DNA from: Emcibacter sp.
GTDB taxonomy: Bacteria > Pseudomonadota > Alphaproteobacteria > Sphingomonadales > Emcibacteraceae
Length of the DNA: 64,000 nt
Reading direction: 5' to 3'
Assembly: GCA_021774785.1 (NCBI GenBank)
Contig: JAJFIQ010000019.1
Location: forward strand, 434,001 to 498,000
The position numbers were made by a program, and so were the translations under genes. Under the pieces are notes generated by a model. That model did no database searches. It saw only the letters and a program-made list of their open reading frames with translations, and was not told where the DNA came from. Shown in pieces: positions 10,795 through 19,964 of this stretch. Within the stretch, counting starts at the first letter, position 1; each line of letters opens with the position of its first letter.

Positions 10795-11886
10795 TTGAAA
10801 ACCGATATTCACTATATGAAAATGGCACTGGGGCTGGCGCGTCGCGGCCTAGGGACTACATGGCCGAACCCATCCGTAGGCTGTGTGGTCGTTGACAGGC
10901 AAGGCCATATCGTTGGCCGCGGACATACGGGCGAGGGCGGACGCCCCCATGGGGAAACCATTGCACTGTCTTGTGCAGGCAAAGCCGCAGAGGGGGCTGT
11001 AGCCTATGTTACATTAGAACCATGCGCCCACCACGGCGAAACACCGCCCTGCGCAACAAGCCTTATAAAGGCGGGTGTTGCGAGGGTTGTTGTGGCAACC
11101 GGTGATCCTGATTGGCGCGTTTCAGGCAAAGGTCTGGCTCTTCTGAAAAAGACTGGAATCCTGGTAGATTTTGGCGTCTGTCAATCAGAAGCAAACCAGT
11201 TAAATCAGGGGTTTTTTAACAAGACCTCTGAAGGTCGCCCGATGGTCACCGTTAAGATTGCCTCGTCACAGGACGGTATGATTGCTGGGGCTGACAAATG
11301 GATAACCGGACCGGAGTCGCGTCAAAGGGGGCATTTGCTCAGGGCTAATCATGATGCAATATTGGTGGGAATCGGCACGGTTTTAACTGATAACCCATCA
11401 CTTGATTGTCGTTTGCCGGGGCTTAGGTCTTGCTCTCCCGTTCGGGTCGTCGTAGACAGCCAATTAAGAATTCCGGAAGGATGTAAACTGGTTGAAACGG
11501 CAAAAAAAATTCCCACATGGGTAATAACGACGGTAAACAGTGGTGAAAAATTTGATGCCCTCAAATCTCTGGATGTGAAACTGATTAGCTGTGGGGCAAA
11601 TCAACAAGCTCGTGTGGATATGACAAAGATGATGGAGCGCCTAGGTCAAGAAGGTATTACAAGGCTATTATCCGAAGGTGGTGCTGAAGTTAATGCTTCC
11701 CTGATAGAGGCAAGTCTGATAGACCGACTATATTGGTTCAGATCACCGGATGTAATCGGTAAGGGCGGACTTCCTGCACTGGCATCCATTGAGTTAAATG
11801 AGTTACTTGCAAGGCCGAATTTTCACCTGTTGCGAACGGGTCATACAGGAAAAGATATTTGGCAGGAATATGAAATAGGTCATTAA
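10795..11886 (+). CDS. ribD: Riboflavin biosynthesis deaminase/reductase RibD
   Basis: A 363-residue bifunctional enzyme acting on the GTP cyclohydrolase II product: the N-terminal deaminase (about 1-145) and the C-terminal reductase (about 150-363). The zinc site is H-G-E in RPHGETIAL with LEPCAHHGETPPC. The start is TTG 10795, chosen because the conserved D..YM..AL start of RibD needs it; ATG 10816 would cut that off. The gap to nrdR is 8 bases. The reductase half shows SSQDGMIAG and LLSEGGAEVN. It heads ribD-ribE-ribBX-ribH. Confidence 0.94.
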   Translation: MKTDIHYMKMALGLARRGLGTTWPNPSVGCVVVDRQGHIVGRGHTGEGGRPHGETIALSCAGKAAEGAVAYVTLEPCAHHGETPPCATSLIKAGVARVVVATGDPDWRVSGKGLALLKKTGILVDFGVCQSEANQLNQGFFNKTSEGRPMVTVKIASSQDGMIAGADKWITGPESRQRGHLLRANHDAILVGIGTVLTDNPSLDCRLPGLRSCSPVRVVVDSQLRIPEGCKLVETAKKIPTWVITTVNSGEKFDALKSLDVKLISCGANQQARVDMTKMMERLGQEGITRLLSEGGAEVNASLIEASLIDRLYWFRSPDVIGKGGLPALASIELNELLARPNFHLLRTGHTGKDIWQEYEIGH

Positions 11887-11887
11887 A

Positions 11888-12490
11888 ATGTTTACCGGAA
11901 TTATTACAGATATTGGCTCTATCAGAAGCATTGCTCTAAAAGGCGATACCCGTATCAAATTGAATACGGCCTTTGATACCGATACCATTGATATTGGCTC
12001 TTCCATTGCTTGTTCCGGTGTATGTCTTACTGTGGTTGACAAGGGTGGCGACTGGTTCGCCGTTGATGCATCGGGGGAAACGCTGTCATGCACCAATCTT
12101 GGTGATTGGGAAGAAGATACAAGGGTTAATCTTGAAAGAGCATTGAAGGTTGGCGAAGAACTAGGGGGGCACATTGTTACAGGCCATGTTGATGGTATAG
12201 GTGACGTTTTATCTGTAACGCCTGAAGGGGATAGCAGAATAATACAATTTTCTGTGCCTGCGAACCTTGCAAAATATATTGCTGAAAAAGGGTCAGTTAC
12301 CATAAATGGAGTTTCTCTTACGGTAAATGACGTTGTTGATGATGCCCAGAACCAGACAGTTTTTAGTATAAATGTGATCCCGCATACGCAGGAGAAAACC
12401 ACATTTTCTGATGTAAAGTCAGGGGATAAAGTCAATCTAGAGATTGATGTATTGGCCCGCTATGTCGCCAGAATGAATGAATTTAAATAA
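11888..12490 (+). CDS. ribE: Riboflavin synthase alpha chain
   Basis: A 200-residue riboflavin synthase that dismutates two 6,7-dimethyl-8-ribityllumazine molecules to riboflavin. It contains the two tandem lumazine-binding barrels: the first begins MFTGIITDIG and holds ACSGVCLTV, the second holds GHIVTGHVDG and VTINGVSLTVN. It begins one base after the ribD stop, implying translational coupling. The C-terminal helix ends ARYVARM. Length and motifs are normal. Confidence 0.96.
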   Translation: MFTGIITDIGSIRSIALKGDTRIKLNTAFDTDTIDIGSSIACSGVCLTVVDKGGDWFAVDASGETLSCTNLGDWEEDTRVNLERALKVGEELGGHIVTGHVDGIGDVLSVTPEGDSRIIQFSVPANLAKYIAEKGSVTINGVSLTVNDVVDDAQNQTVFSINVIPHTQEKTTFSDVKSGDKVNLEIDVLARYVARMNEFK

Positions 12491-12503
12491 GAAGATCAAT
12501 ATT

Positions 12504-13637
12504 ATGCCTAAAAATTTCCTTTCCCCCATAGAAGATGTGCTTGAAGACGCCAAAAATGGCCGCATGTTTATTCTGGTTGATGATGAAGACCGGGAAAATG
12601 AAGGGGACCTGATTATCCCTGCTCAGATGGCGACGCCTGATGCGGTTAACTTTATGGCGAAATATGGCCGTGGACTGATATGTCTGACTGTGGACCGGAA
12701 GAGGGCTGAAATTCTGGGCCTTCCCCCCATGAGCCTCAACAATCAAGCCCGCAATAATACCGCTTTTACAGTTTCAATAGAAGCGAAAGAGGGCATTACT
12801 ACCGGTATTTCAGCGGCAGATAGGGCACATACTATTGCTGTGGCAACTAATCCTGCTATGAGTGCCGCAGATATTGTATCACCGGGTCATGTTTTTCCCA
12901 TTGTGGCAAAGGACGGTGGTGTGTTGGTTCGGGCAGGACATACGGAAGCGGCGGTTGATATTTCACGATTAGCAGGTCTTAATCCAGCCGGCGTAATTTG
13001 TGAAATTATGAATGATGACGGCACTATGGCCCGTCTGCCGGATCTTGTGAAATTTGCCAAAAAGCATGATTTGAAACTGGCTACTATTGCCGATCTGATT
13101 GCCTATCGCCGCAAGGTTGATACCTTAGTGGAATGTATTGAAGAAACGGTGGTTGATTCAGAATATGGCGGTGAATTCAAATTGCGGGTATATGAGGTTA
13201 CGGATGACCAGACACAACATTTCGCATTAGTGAAAGGTACCCCGAAAAAAGGGGAACCAATTTTGGTTCGTATGCATCCTTTTAATATGTTTGATGACTT
13301 GCTTAGTGCAAAGGGTAATCGCCGCAGTCAATTGCACCGTGCCATGGAAGAAATAGGTAATGAGGAAAACGGGGTTTTGGTTTATCTTCGGGAAACCTCT
13401 AAAACCATTATTACTGATAGTATTGGCCGCAAAACGGGTACAAAAAAACCGTCAAAAGACACTTTCCTGAGAAATTATGGCATTGGTGCTCAAATTCTTG
13501 TTGATCTTGGCGTATCGCATTTGGTCCTGCTGTCCAATACGGAACAGCATGTGGTTGGCATCGATGGGTATGGCCTGAACATTGTTGAGCAGCGTAAATT
13601 TGATGACTCCATTGAAGTCGGCTTGATAAAAAAGTAA
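12504..13637 (+). CDS. ribB: RibBX: 3,4-dihydroxy-2-butanone 4-phosphate synthase with degenerate GTP cyclohydrolase II domain
   Basis: A 377-residue protein; ATG 12504 is preferred over ATG 12477, which lies inside ribE. The N-terminal RibB domain (about 1-200) is intact with [17 protein letters not shown] and [10 protein letters not shown], making the four-carbon unit for lumazine. The C-terminal half aligns with GTP cyclohydrolase II (YGIGAQIL and GYGLNIVE remain), but the zinc segment reads [18 protein letters not shown], with none of the three zinc cysteines, and the QEGRGIGL-type motif is lost. This is the RibBX variant described in Proteobacteria. A separate RibA must supply the first step. 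Confidence 0.93.
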   Translation: MPKNFLSPIEDVLEDAKNGRMFILVDDEDRENEGDLIIPAQMATPDAVNFMAKYGRGLICLTVDRKRAEILGLPPMSLNNQARNNTAFTVSIEAKEGITTGISAADRAHTIAVATNPAMSAADIVSPGHVFPIVAKDGGVLVRAGHTEAAVDISRLAGLNPAGVICEIMNDDGTMARLPDLVKFAKKHDLKLATIADLIAYRRKVDTLVECIEETVVDSEYGGEFKLRVYEVTDDQTQHFALVKGTPKKGEPILVRMHPFNMFDDLLSAKGNRRSQLHRAMEEIGNEENGVLVYLRETSKTIITDSIGRKTGTKKPSKDTFLRNYGIGAQILVDLGVSHLVLLSNTEQHVVGIDGYGLNIVEQRKFDDSIEVGLIKK

Positions 13638-13648
13638 GAGAGTGAATT

Positions 13649-14089
13649 ATGCATCTGTTAATAGTAGAATCTCCCTATTATGACCATATCACCAATGAGT
13701 TGATCAAAGGTGCTGTTGCAGCACTTGAGGCGGCAGGAGCTACTTATGACCGCATTGACGTTCCAGGTGCTTTTGAGATTCCCGCTGCCATTCGCTTTGC
13801 AGCAGACGGGACTGATGTACACTATGACGGTTATATTGCGCTCGGCTGCGTAATCAGGGGTGAAACATCCCATTATGATTATGTTTGTGGTGAAAGTGCC
13901 CGTGGACTACAGGAATTGGCAATCAAGGATAGACTTGCCATAGGTTACGGTGTATTGACCGTGGACAATCAAGATCAGGCATGGGCAAGGGCCGATGTGA
14001 CAGCGGGAAACAAAGGCGGCTATGTCGCAGAAACTGCGCTCAGAATGATCGCATTAAAACAGAAATTTGGACTGGTTCACAATGAGTAA
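13649..14089 (+). CDS. ribH: 6,7-dimethyl-8-ribityllumazine synthase
   Basis: A 146-residue lumazine synthase that joins the RibB four-carbon product to the pyrimidine made by RibD. The DVPGAFEIP motif, GCVIRGETSHYDYVC with the catalytic histidine region, and YGVLTVDNQDQA (usually LT..N..QA) are present. A GAGAG site precedes the ATG. The stop overlaps the nusB start by 8 bases, so ribH and nusB are translationally coupled, the usual ribH-nusB pairing. Confidence 0.96.
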   Translation: MHLLIVESPYYDHITNELIKGAVAALEAAGATYDRIDVPGAFEIPAAIRFAADGTDVHYDGYIALGCVIRGETSHYDYVCGESARGLQELAIKDRLAIGYGVLTVDNQDQAWARADVTAGNKGGYVAETALRMIALKQKFGLVHNE

Positions 14090-14549
14090 AAAAGCAGAAA
14101 CATCTCCATCAACAGGCGGTGCGCGTAGTGCCTCCAGGCTGGCGGCTGTACAAGCCCTCTACCAGATGGAAATGAATGATGAGCATGCTCAAATTACTGT
14201 GGATGAGTTTATTAGTCACCGTCTTGGTGCGGTGATCGAAGGTGAACATTATGCGGATGCGGATGAAGCCTTTTTTTCTGATCTTGTAAAGGGTGTGGAA
14301 AAACGGACGGCGGAAATCGATGATCATCTAGCCGGGTCACTGGCAGAGAACTGGACTTTGGCCCGTATTGAATCGGTGGCGCGTGGTATCCTGCGGGCCG
14401 GAACATATGAGCTGATAGCGCGTCCTGATGTACCCACTTCTGTAATCATTAATGAATATGTTGATGTGGCCAAGGCTTTTTTTGATGATAGCAAGCCCGG
14501 ATTTATAAATGGTGTGCTTGACAGATTGGCCAAAATTATTCGTAAATAA
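14082..14549 (+). CDS. nusB: Transcription antitermination factor NusB
   Basis: A 155-residue all-helical factor that with NusE (S10) binds boxA RNA in rRNA antitermination. The start is ATG 14082 (MSKKAETS), inside the last codons of ribH; the earlier in-frame ATG at 14067 adds residues that read as ribH overlap. SASRLAAVQALYQME matches the first helix, and the second half contains SVARGILRAGTYEL, SVIINEYVDVAKAF and GFINGVLDRLAK. ThiL follows by 15 bases. Confidence 0.95.
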   Translation: MSKKAETSPSTGGARSASRLAAVQALYQMEMNDEHAQITVDEFISHRLGAVIEGEHYADADEAFFSDLVKGVEKRTAEIDDHLAGSLAENWTLARIESVARGILRAGTYELIARPDVPTSVIINEYVDVAKAFFDDSKPGFINGVLDRLAKIIRK

Positions 14550-14564
14550 CGTGGGAGAAATAAA

Positions 14565-15536
14565 CTGAGTTCAGGTGAATTTGACCTCATTTCCCGATAT
14601 TTTGCTCCTCTGGCCACTAAGGGTGCGCCAGCCTACGGTCTGTTGGATGACGCGGCCGTCCTGACCCCGCCGAAGGACAGGGATCTGATTTTTACCAAGG
14701 ATGCCCTTGTCGCCGATATTCACTTTTTTGCCAACGATCCTGCTGACCTTATCGCCCGCAAGGCAATGAGGGTAAATCTATCTGATCTGGCAGCTATGGG
14801 GGCTGAACCATTAGGGTATCTTCTTGCTATAGCCTTACCAAGTGATATGGAAAATAGAGATGATTGGATAGAAAAATTTACTGCGGGGCTCAAAAGGGAC
14901 CAAAAAGAGTTTGGCTGGTCCCTGTTCGGTGGTGATACCGTCTCAACAAATGGGCCGTTAACAATTTCCGTCACTGCGATTGGTACTGTGAAACAGGGAG
15001 ACGCCCTGCTTCGTGGGGGGGCATGTGCCGGGGATGACATCTATATATCAGGTACATTGGGTGATGCCGCACTGGGCTTAAAATGTATTTCAGGTAATAT
15101 TACACCAAGAAATCAAGATTTGATAAATCGCTACCATGTGCCAAGCCCAAGGCTAGCGTTAGGACAGAAACTAAAAGGAATAGCCACAGCAGTCATGGAT
15201 GTTTCCGACGGGCTGGCAGGAGATATTCGACATATCTGCGCCTCATCAGGATTAGGCGCTGAAATTGCTGCGGAATTAATTCCCCTGTCCGATGCGGCTG
15301 GTAAGGTTTTGGAAAGTTTCCCCTTGTATAAAGACCTCATATGGAGCGGTGGGGATGATTATGAATTGCTTTTCACAGCACCATCGCATGTAGCAGGTGA
15401 TATTGAAAAACTTGCAAAGACACTTGATCTATCTTTAACCAAAATAGGCCGTATGACAAAAGGTAAGGCAATTGGAATTCTGGATGAGAGCGGGGTGAAC
15501 CTGCTGCGTGAGGGACAGGGTTTCAGGCATTTTTGA
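14565..15536 (+). CDS. thiL: Thiamine-monophosphate kinase, apparent CTG start
   Basis: A 323-residue kinase that phosphorylates thiamine monophosphate to thiamine diphosphate. Conserved ThiL N-terminal residues (SGEFDLISRYFAPL, then GLLDDAAVL) are encoded upstream of the first ATG (14643), in an open frame bounded by the nusB stop at 14547-14549. No ATG, GTG or TTG occurs there in frame. CTG 14565, six bases after GGGAGA, fits both the spacing and the family start. Later motifs include the Mg-binding VNLSDLAAMGA, FGGDTV, and DVSDGLAGD. A start at 14643 would remove the conserved acidic N-terminus. Confidence 0.9.
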   Translation: MSSGEFDLISRYFAPLATKGAPAYGLLDDAAVLTPPKDRDLIFTKDALVADIHFFANDPADLIARKAMRVNLSDLAAMGAEPLGYLLAIALPSDMENRDDWIEKFTAGLKRDQKEFGWSLFGGDTVSTNGPLTISVTAIGTVKQGDALLRGGACAGDDIYISGTLGDAALGLKCISGNITPRNQDLINRYHVPSPRLALGQKLKGIATAVMDVSDGLAGDIRHICASSGLGAEIAAELIPLSDAAGKVLESFPLYKDLIWSGGDDYELLFTAPSHVAGDIEKLAKTLDLSLTKIGRMTKGKAIGILDESGVNLLREGQGFRHF

Positions 15537-15557
15537 ATTTAATAGCAGGGTTGGCAT

Positions 15558-16070
15558 ATGGCAGACGAAGACGACGAAATAGAAACGGAAGAAGAAAAGC
15601 CAAAGTCGGGAAGTAAAAAACTCCTGATAATTGGGTTGTTCATCGGATTGTTACTAGGTGGCGGCGGCGGGTTCGGCGCATATATGATGTTGGCAGGTGG
15701 TAACAAACCTGAAGTTCATGAAGAAGAAGTCGCTGTTATAGTAAAAGAACCGAAAACGGACCCCTTTTTTGTAAAAGTTGACCGTATGACTCTTCCCTTA
15801 ATTCATAAAAACCGTGTTCTGGGCAATGTGGTGATTGATTTTTCCATGGAAGTGGACGGCAATGACAATAAAATGATGGTTATCCGTTATTTGCCTGAAA
15901 TCCGGGATGCCATGTTACGCCATTTCAGCGTTACGCCTATCGGAAAAACAGACAGTCCGCGTAATATTGATTATCCCCGTCTTAAAAAAACTTTAAAAGA
16001 TATTAGTAATAACGTTCTTGATGATCCACTTGTGATGCGGGTCATGGTCGTTCAGGCGCGACTATTTTAG
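15558..16070 (+). CDS. fliL: Flagellar basal-body protein FliL
   Basis: A 170-residue single-pass protein linked to the flagellar stator. A very acidic cytoplasmic N-terminus (residues 1-15) precedes a membrane helix with a glycine run (about 22-46). The periplasmic domain ends in VMRVMVVQARLF; stomatin-like FliL domains surround MotB in other bacteria. It follows thiL by 21 bases and precedes a hydrolase by 32. The other flagellar basal-body genes are not in the window; motA and motB are about 10 kb away. Confidence 0.9.
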   Translation: MADEDDEIETEEEKPKSGSKKLLIIGLFIGLLLGGGGGFGAYMMLAGGNKPEVHEEEVAVIVKEPKTDPFFVKVDRMTLPLIHKNRVLGNVVIDFSMEVDGNDNKMMVIRYLPEIRDAMLRHFSVTPIGKTDSPRNIDYPRLKKTLKDISNNVLDDPLVMRVMVVQARLF

Positions 16071-16102
16071 GGTCTATTGATATTCAAGATTAGGATTTTG
16101 GT

Positions 16103-16957
16103 TTGATCAAACAGTTTGTAACCGTTCGGGAATCAATCAGGTTAGCCTTCGACTCTTTCGGGGATGAACAAAACCCCCTCGTGTTGTTAATATCCGGGGC
16201 CGGCGCACCTGCCGAGTTCTGGCCTGAGGAATTTTGTCAGAACCTAGCTGATGCAGGGTGTTTTGTAGTACGTTACAGCCATCGCGATACAGGGGATTCC
16301 ACGCATCTGGACACGCAATATCCAATAGAAGAACTCCTACAGGACATGAGGGCCTTTATCGTTGAACTTGCAAATCCAATTGTGCATTTGGTGGGACATT
16401 CTATGGGGGGCTACCTTGCACAAATAGCCCTGTGTAAATTCCAGGAGGAATTTGCATCGGTTACATCTATATCTGCGGGTTCGCTAGTTTCACAAGAGAT
16501 TGCAACAGAGATGGGCCTGAGTAGTGTCTCTGATGAGACGTGGCAAATTCTGATGAGAAATCAGCCAAAAGGTGAATTTGATCATGATTTGCCTGGTTGG
16601 TTGGAGAGTTGGTGCTTTTTGAACGGTACATGTCAGTTTGATGAAGAATCTGCTATCCGATACACGCGTTCGCTTTATGCGGGTGACCCCCGTAATGCAC
16701 AAGTAGCAGTTAACCATATTCATGCGATGACTACAGTACCAAATTCTTTGCCAGAAATGTTAAAGGATGTTCGTTGCCCGTTCTTGGTTATCCATGGGAC
16801 GAAAGACCCGTTGGTTCCTCTGGACAATGGAGTAATGACTGCTCGCCTTGTACCAAACAGCAAGATTGTTCGGCTGCAAGGTGCAGGGCATATGTTCTTT
16901 AATGGAGACGTTTGGAATGAAATCGGCAAATGTCTGGTTTCGCATATAAAGGGTTAA
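16103..16957 (+). CDS. Alpha/beta hydrolase
   Basis: A 284-residue alpha/beta-hydrolase-fold enzyme. The nucleophile elbow is GHSMGG (about residue 98), the acid lies in HGTKDPLVP (about residue 233) and the base in GAGHMFF (about residue 258). The N-terminal SGAGAPAEFW replaces the usual HG oxyanion loop, as in RdmC-like esterases. The start is TTG 16103 with AGGA about 7 bases upstream. It has no signal peptide, so it is probably cytoplasmic. The substrate cannot be assigned. Confidence 0.8.
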   Translation: MIKQFVTVRESIRLAFDSFGDEQNPLVLLISGAGAPAEFWPEEFCQNLADAGCFVVRYSHRDTGDSTHLDTQYPIEELLQDMRAFIVELANPIVHLVGHSMGGYLAQIALCKFQEEFASVTSISAGSLVSQEIATEMGLSSVSDETWQILMRNQPKGEFDHDLPGWLESWCFLNGTCQFDEESAIRYTRSLYAGDPRNAQVAVNHIHAMTTVPNSLPEMLKDVRCPFLVIHGTKDPLVPLDNGVMTARLVPNSKIVRLQGAGHMFFNGDVWNEIGKCLVSHIKG

Positions 16958-17040
16958 GCCTCATATGCACTATTGAGGACACTGCTGGTGATGCTAGGAA
17001 ACAGCACGTAATATGGTAGAATTATTTTTTTACTAAGTGT

Positions 17041-17505
17041 TTAATTTCCGGGCTGGACATTGGAAGGGCCACCAGCACCAAATCTTCCAATATTACCGAA
17101 TAATTCTTGAATGAAGCTCAACTCTCGACCATGGGTACGGGTTGTTTGGCCAACCGGATCGACATTATTAAGGTTATCAATTGAATAACGGTCTATGGCA
17201 GTAACATAGCCATCCGTATCAAAGCGCACGGCGATAATATTTAATTCTGTGATATCTTCTTTGAAAAATGCCAGGCTTTCTGATTTTTTGGAATAATAGT
17301 ACCAGTTGTTATTGTCAAAAGTAGCAACCGAAGAGGGGCTACCCATCATTTGCTGTACAGAATCATGGGTATCTACCTGAGGCTTTATGGAACCTATCAC
17401 TTCTTCATCGGCCATATATCCCCGGACAAATTTCCGTGAACTACAGGCACCAAGGGCCAAAGCGGCAATGGTGATAATGAGGATCGTTTTTGTTGTGCTA
17501 TTCAT
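17041..17505 (-). CDS. bamE: Outer-membrane lipoprotein of the SmpA/OmlA (BamE) family
   Basis: A 154-residue lipoprotein. ATG 17505 gives a clean signal peptide ending LALGAC, with cysteine as the lipidated residue; ATG 17526 adds seven polar residues. The SmpA/OmlA domain (about 45-115) contains TDSVQQMMGSPS-like and NNNWYYYS segments, as in BamE, a subunit of the beta-barrel assembly complex. A disordered glycine- and proline-containing tail follows. It is divergent from the bc1 chaperone gene, a common arrangement in alphaproteobacteria. Confidence 0.85.
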   Translation of the reverse strand: MNSTTKTILIITIAALALGACSSRKFVRGYMADEEVIGSIKPQVDTHDSVQQMMGSPSSVATFDNNNWYYYSKKSESLAFFKEDITELNIIAVRFDTDGYVTAIDRYSIDNLNNVDPVGQTTRTHGRELSFIQELFGNIGRFGAGGPSNVQPGN

Positions 17506-17650
17506 GAGGTTATTATGCTCGTCCATTCTGGAATAAGTCCAGTTTTAATTGCAGAATGCGCCTTAGCATGGTACCAAACGCAAAATTTAGCACAAAATGG
17601 CACCTGTCATCCTGCTAGTCAATGTTTTTAAATAGGGATATGATCATTAT

Positions 17651-18190
17651 ATGGTGTTTTTAAGGCGAAATAAGAAAATTAAGGATACAGCTTATCTGCT
17701 TTTCACAGAAATTGTGAAACAGTCACGCACGCCAGAATTCTATTCAGTCTGGAAAATTGCCGATACGCTTGATGGTCGGTTTGATCTCATCATTCTTCAT
17801 TTGAGTTTGGTGGTTAACCGACTTGATTTGCATGATGACAATAAACAAATAGCCTTATTAATAAGGTATTTACAGGAAGTATTATTTGATAATATGGATA
17901 TGTCTTTGCGGGAAATAGGGGTCGGGGATATGAGTGTCGGTAAAAAGGTCAAGATCATGGCGGAGGCTTATTATGGCCGCGCAGAAGCTTATGGGACGGC
18001 TATCCGGTCTGAAAACGTGACGGATAATCTTAAAACTGTTCTAATCAGGAATATTTATCGGGATCGGGAACCAGAGACTATAATTCTTGATCAGTTAGTG
18101 TCATACGTGGTGGCACAGGTAAAATGTCTGAAAAGACAAACAGATGAGAATTTAATGCAAGCCAAAATAATTTTTGAAGAAGTAAATTAA
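17651..18190 (+). CDS. Ubiquinol-cytochrome c chaperone (CBP3/UQCC1 family)
   Basis: A 179-residue homologue of mitochondrial CBP3/UQCC1, which assists cytochrome b synthesis and assembly of the bc1 complex. The domain spans most of the protein: AYLLFTEIVKQSRTPEFY at the start, FDLIILHLSLVVNRL in the middle and GDMSVGKKVKIMAEAYYGR later. The stop is immediately followed by the DUF177 start with no intervening base. The partner role in bc1 assembly is inferred from the family. No bc1 genes are in the window. Confidence 0.88.
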   Translation: MVFLRRNKKIKDTAYLLFTEIVKQSRTPEFYSVWKIADTLDGRFDLIILHLSLVVNRLDLHDDNKQIALLIRYLQEVLFDNMDMSLREIGVGDMSVGKKVKIMAEAYYGRAEAYGTAIRSENVTDNLKTVLIRNIYRDREPETIILDQLVSYVVAQVKCLKRQTDENLMQAKIIFEEVN

Positions 18191-18775
18191 ATGACTAATG
18201 ATGGCGACTTTTCAGAAATAGGATCAGAATTTCAGTCTGAGTTCTCACGTGCAGTGGATGTGACCAGTTTCGGAGCAAAGGGCCGGTTCTTTAAATTTCA
18301 GGCTACTGAGGCAGAAAGTCGCGCCCTTGCTGGTAGATATTTAGTTTTGAGTGTGAATGATCTGGATGTTGAATGTAAGATTACACCTGCCCGAAAGGGG
18401 TCTTACAAACTTGTTGCAACATTTAGAGCCATAGTGGTGCAATCATGCGGAATCACGCTTGACCCTATTGAAGAAAATATTGCTGGAGAATTCACGCTGA
18501 CTTTGATGCTGCCCTCAGGACAGAAAATCAAAGAAAACAGTGAAATTGATTTCAATCCTGACGAAGAAGATATAGAGTTTTTAGAGTCAAATTTAATAGA
18601 TGTGGGTGAATTGGTTGCACAACATTTATCTTTGGAAATTAATCCATATCCCCGTAGAATAGATGCCATTGGTGATGAACTGGGACAAAAAATTGTTCAA
18701 GAAGAAGACGTCATTCTTGAAGGCGAAAAGAAAAACCCATTTGAGGTATTAAAAAGTTTAAAACATAAGACTTGA
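18191..18775 (+). CDS. DUF177 (YceD-like) protein
   Basis: A 194-residue member of the DUF177/YceD family, associated in bacteria and plastids with 23S rRNA accumulation. It has an acidic N-terminus, CKITPARKGSYKLVATFRAIVVQSC in the core, and an acidic middle region with FNPDEEDIEF and the family's NLIDVGELVAQHLSLEINPYPR. It begins on the base after the CBP3 stop. In many bacteria rpmF lies between DUF177 and plsX; it is absent here, as is common in alphaproteobacteria. Confidence 0.88.
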   Translation: MTNDGDFSEIGSEFQSEFSRAVDVTSFGAKGRFFKFQATEAESRALAGRYLVLSVNDLDVECKITPARKGSYKLVATFRAIVVQSCGITLDPIEENIAGEFTLTLMLPSGQKIKENSEIDFNPDEEDIEFLESNLIDVGELVAQHLSLEINPYPRRIDAIGDELGQKIVQEEDVILEGEKKNPFEVLKSLKHKT

Positions 18776-18914
18776 AGATAACGTATTATCCAGTATTGTC
18801 ATCATTGCTTAATACCTAAGGCATATAATGCTGACATAAGCAGAATTATTTTTTAATTTAACAGAATACAACGGATTAAGAGCTAAAAGCTATTAATCAG
18901 ATTGAAGAGTTCCC

Positions 18915-19964
18915 TTGACGCGTGAAAATGTAATTTCTTTGGATGCTATGGGCGGTGATGATGCCCCTCATATCGTAATTGAAGGGGCAAGTATTGCTCG
19001 TGAAAGATTGCCTGATGTCCGATTTATGATATTTGGCGATGAAACTCAGATAGCACCACTGGTAACCAAGTACCCTCTGTTGAAAGAAAGTTGCGAAATT
19101 CGTCACACTGATAAAATTGTGACGGCAGAGGAGAAACCGGGTCAGGCATTACGCCGTGGACGTCAATCAAGTATGGGACTTGCTATTCAGGCCGTAAAAG
19201 ATGGCGATGCCAGTGCCGCTGTTTCTGCCGGGAATACTGGTGCCTTAATGGCCATGTCAAAATTTATGCTCCGCACCATGCCAGGCATTGACAGACCAGC
19301 TCTTGCATCACTATTGCCCACATCCTGTGGTGAAAGCATTATGCTTGACCTTGGGGCCAATGTGGAATGTAACGAGAAAAACCTCACTCAATTTGCCATC
19401 ATGGGAGCGGCATTTGCCCGTACGGTTCTTGGACTTTCCAATCCCTCTGTGGCGTTGCTTAATGTGGGCGTTGAAGAGTTGAAGGGTAACGAGACCATCA
19501 AGAATGCGGACCGTTTATTGCGTGATGCTAACCTGCCTATGGATTATATTGGGTTTACAGAGGGGCATGGCCTTGCTAATGGCGAAGTTGATGTGGTCGT
19601 GACCGATGGATTTACTGGAAATGTCGCCTTGAAAACCGCTGAGGGCACAGCGCGAATGATTGCCGGTATGATGAAGGCCGCACTCTCAGACTCCTTAATG
19701 TCAAAAGTCGGTTTCTTATTTGCCAAGCAGGCCCTGATGGCACTTAAAGATCATTTGGACCCCAATAATCATAATGGTGCCGTATTTATGGGATTAAATG
19801 GATTGGTTATTAAAAGTCATGGTGGTGCCTCGGCTGCCGGATTTGCCAGTGCAATTGGTGTAGCCGCTGATATGGCATCAAACGATCTTGCCGGGAAAAT
19901 TGCTAGAGACCTTGTGCGGTTTGAAGATCATGCGGAAGAAGAAATCGAGGATAAAGCGGTATGA
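18915..19964 (+). CDS. plsX: Phosphate acyltransferase PlsX
   Basis: A 349-residue enzyme that converts acyl-ACP to acyl-phosphate for phospholipid synthesis. The start is TTG 18915 ([18 protein letters not shown]), the only in-frame initiator that keeps the conserved N-terminus; GAAGAG lies about 8 bases before it. [10 protein letters not shown] and [11 protein letters not shown] are typical. A TATAAT at 18824-18829 in the 139-base gap could be its promoter but lacks a convincing -35. It overlaps fabH by four bases (ATGA), implying coupled translation. Confidence 0.95.
   Translation: MTRENVISLDAMGGDDAPHIVIEGASIARERLPDVRFMIFGDETQIAPLVTKYPLLKESCEIRHTDKIVTAEEKPGQALRRGRQSSMGLAIQAVKDGDASAAVSAGNTGALMAMSKFMLRTMPGIDRPALASLLPTSCGESIMLDLGANVECNEKNLTQFAIMGAAFARTVLGLSNPSVALLNVGVEELKGNETIKNADRLLRDANLPMDYIGFTEGHGLANGEVDVVVTDGFTGNVALKTAEGTARMIAGMMKAALSDSLMSKVGFLFAKQALMALKDHLDPNNHNGAVFMGLNGLVIKSHGGASAAGFASAIGVAADMASNDLAGKIARDLVRFEDHAEEEIEDKAV

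Noticed and set aside
11803-12435. 210-codon antisense frame across ribD/ribE
   Set aside because: Antisense shadow of ribE with serine/threonine-rich composition; ribE is intact and coupled to ribD.
14643-15536. thiL starting at ATG 14643
   Set aside because: Would delete conserved N-terminal ThiL residues encoded just upstream in frame.
16980-17032. TGCTG...CAGCA inverted repeat after the alpha/beta hydrolase as a terminator
   Set aside because: 5-bp stem with a long loop and distant T-run; too weak to call.
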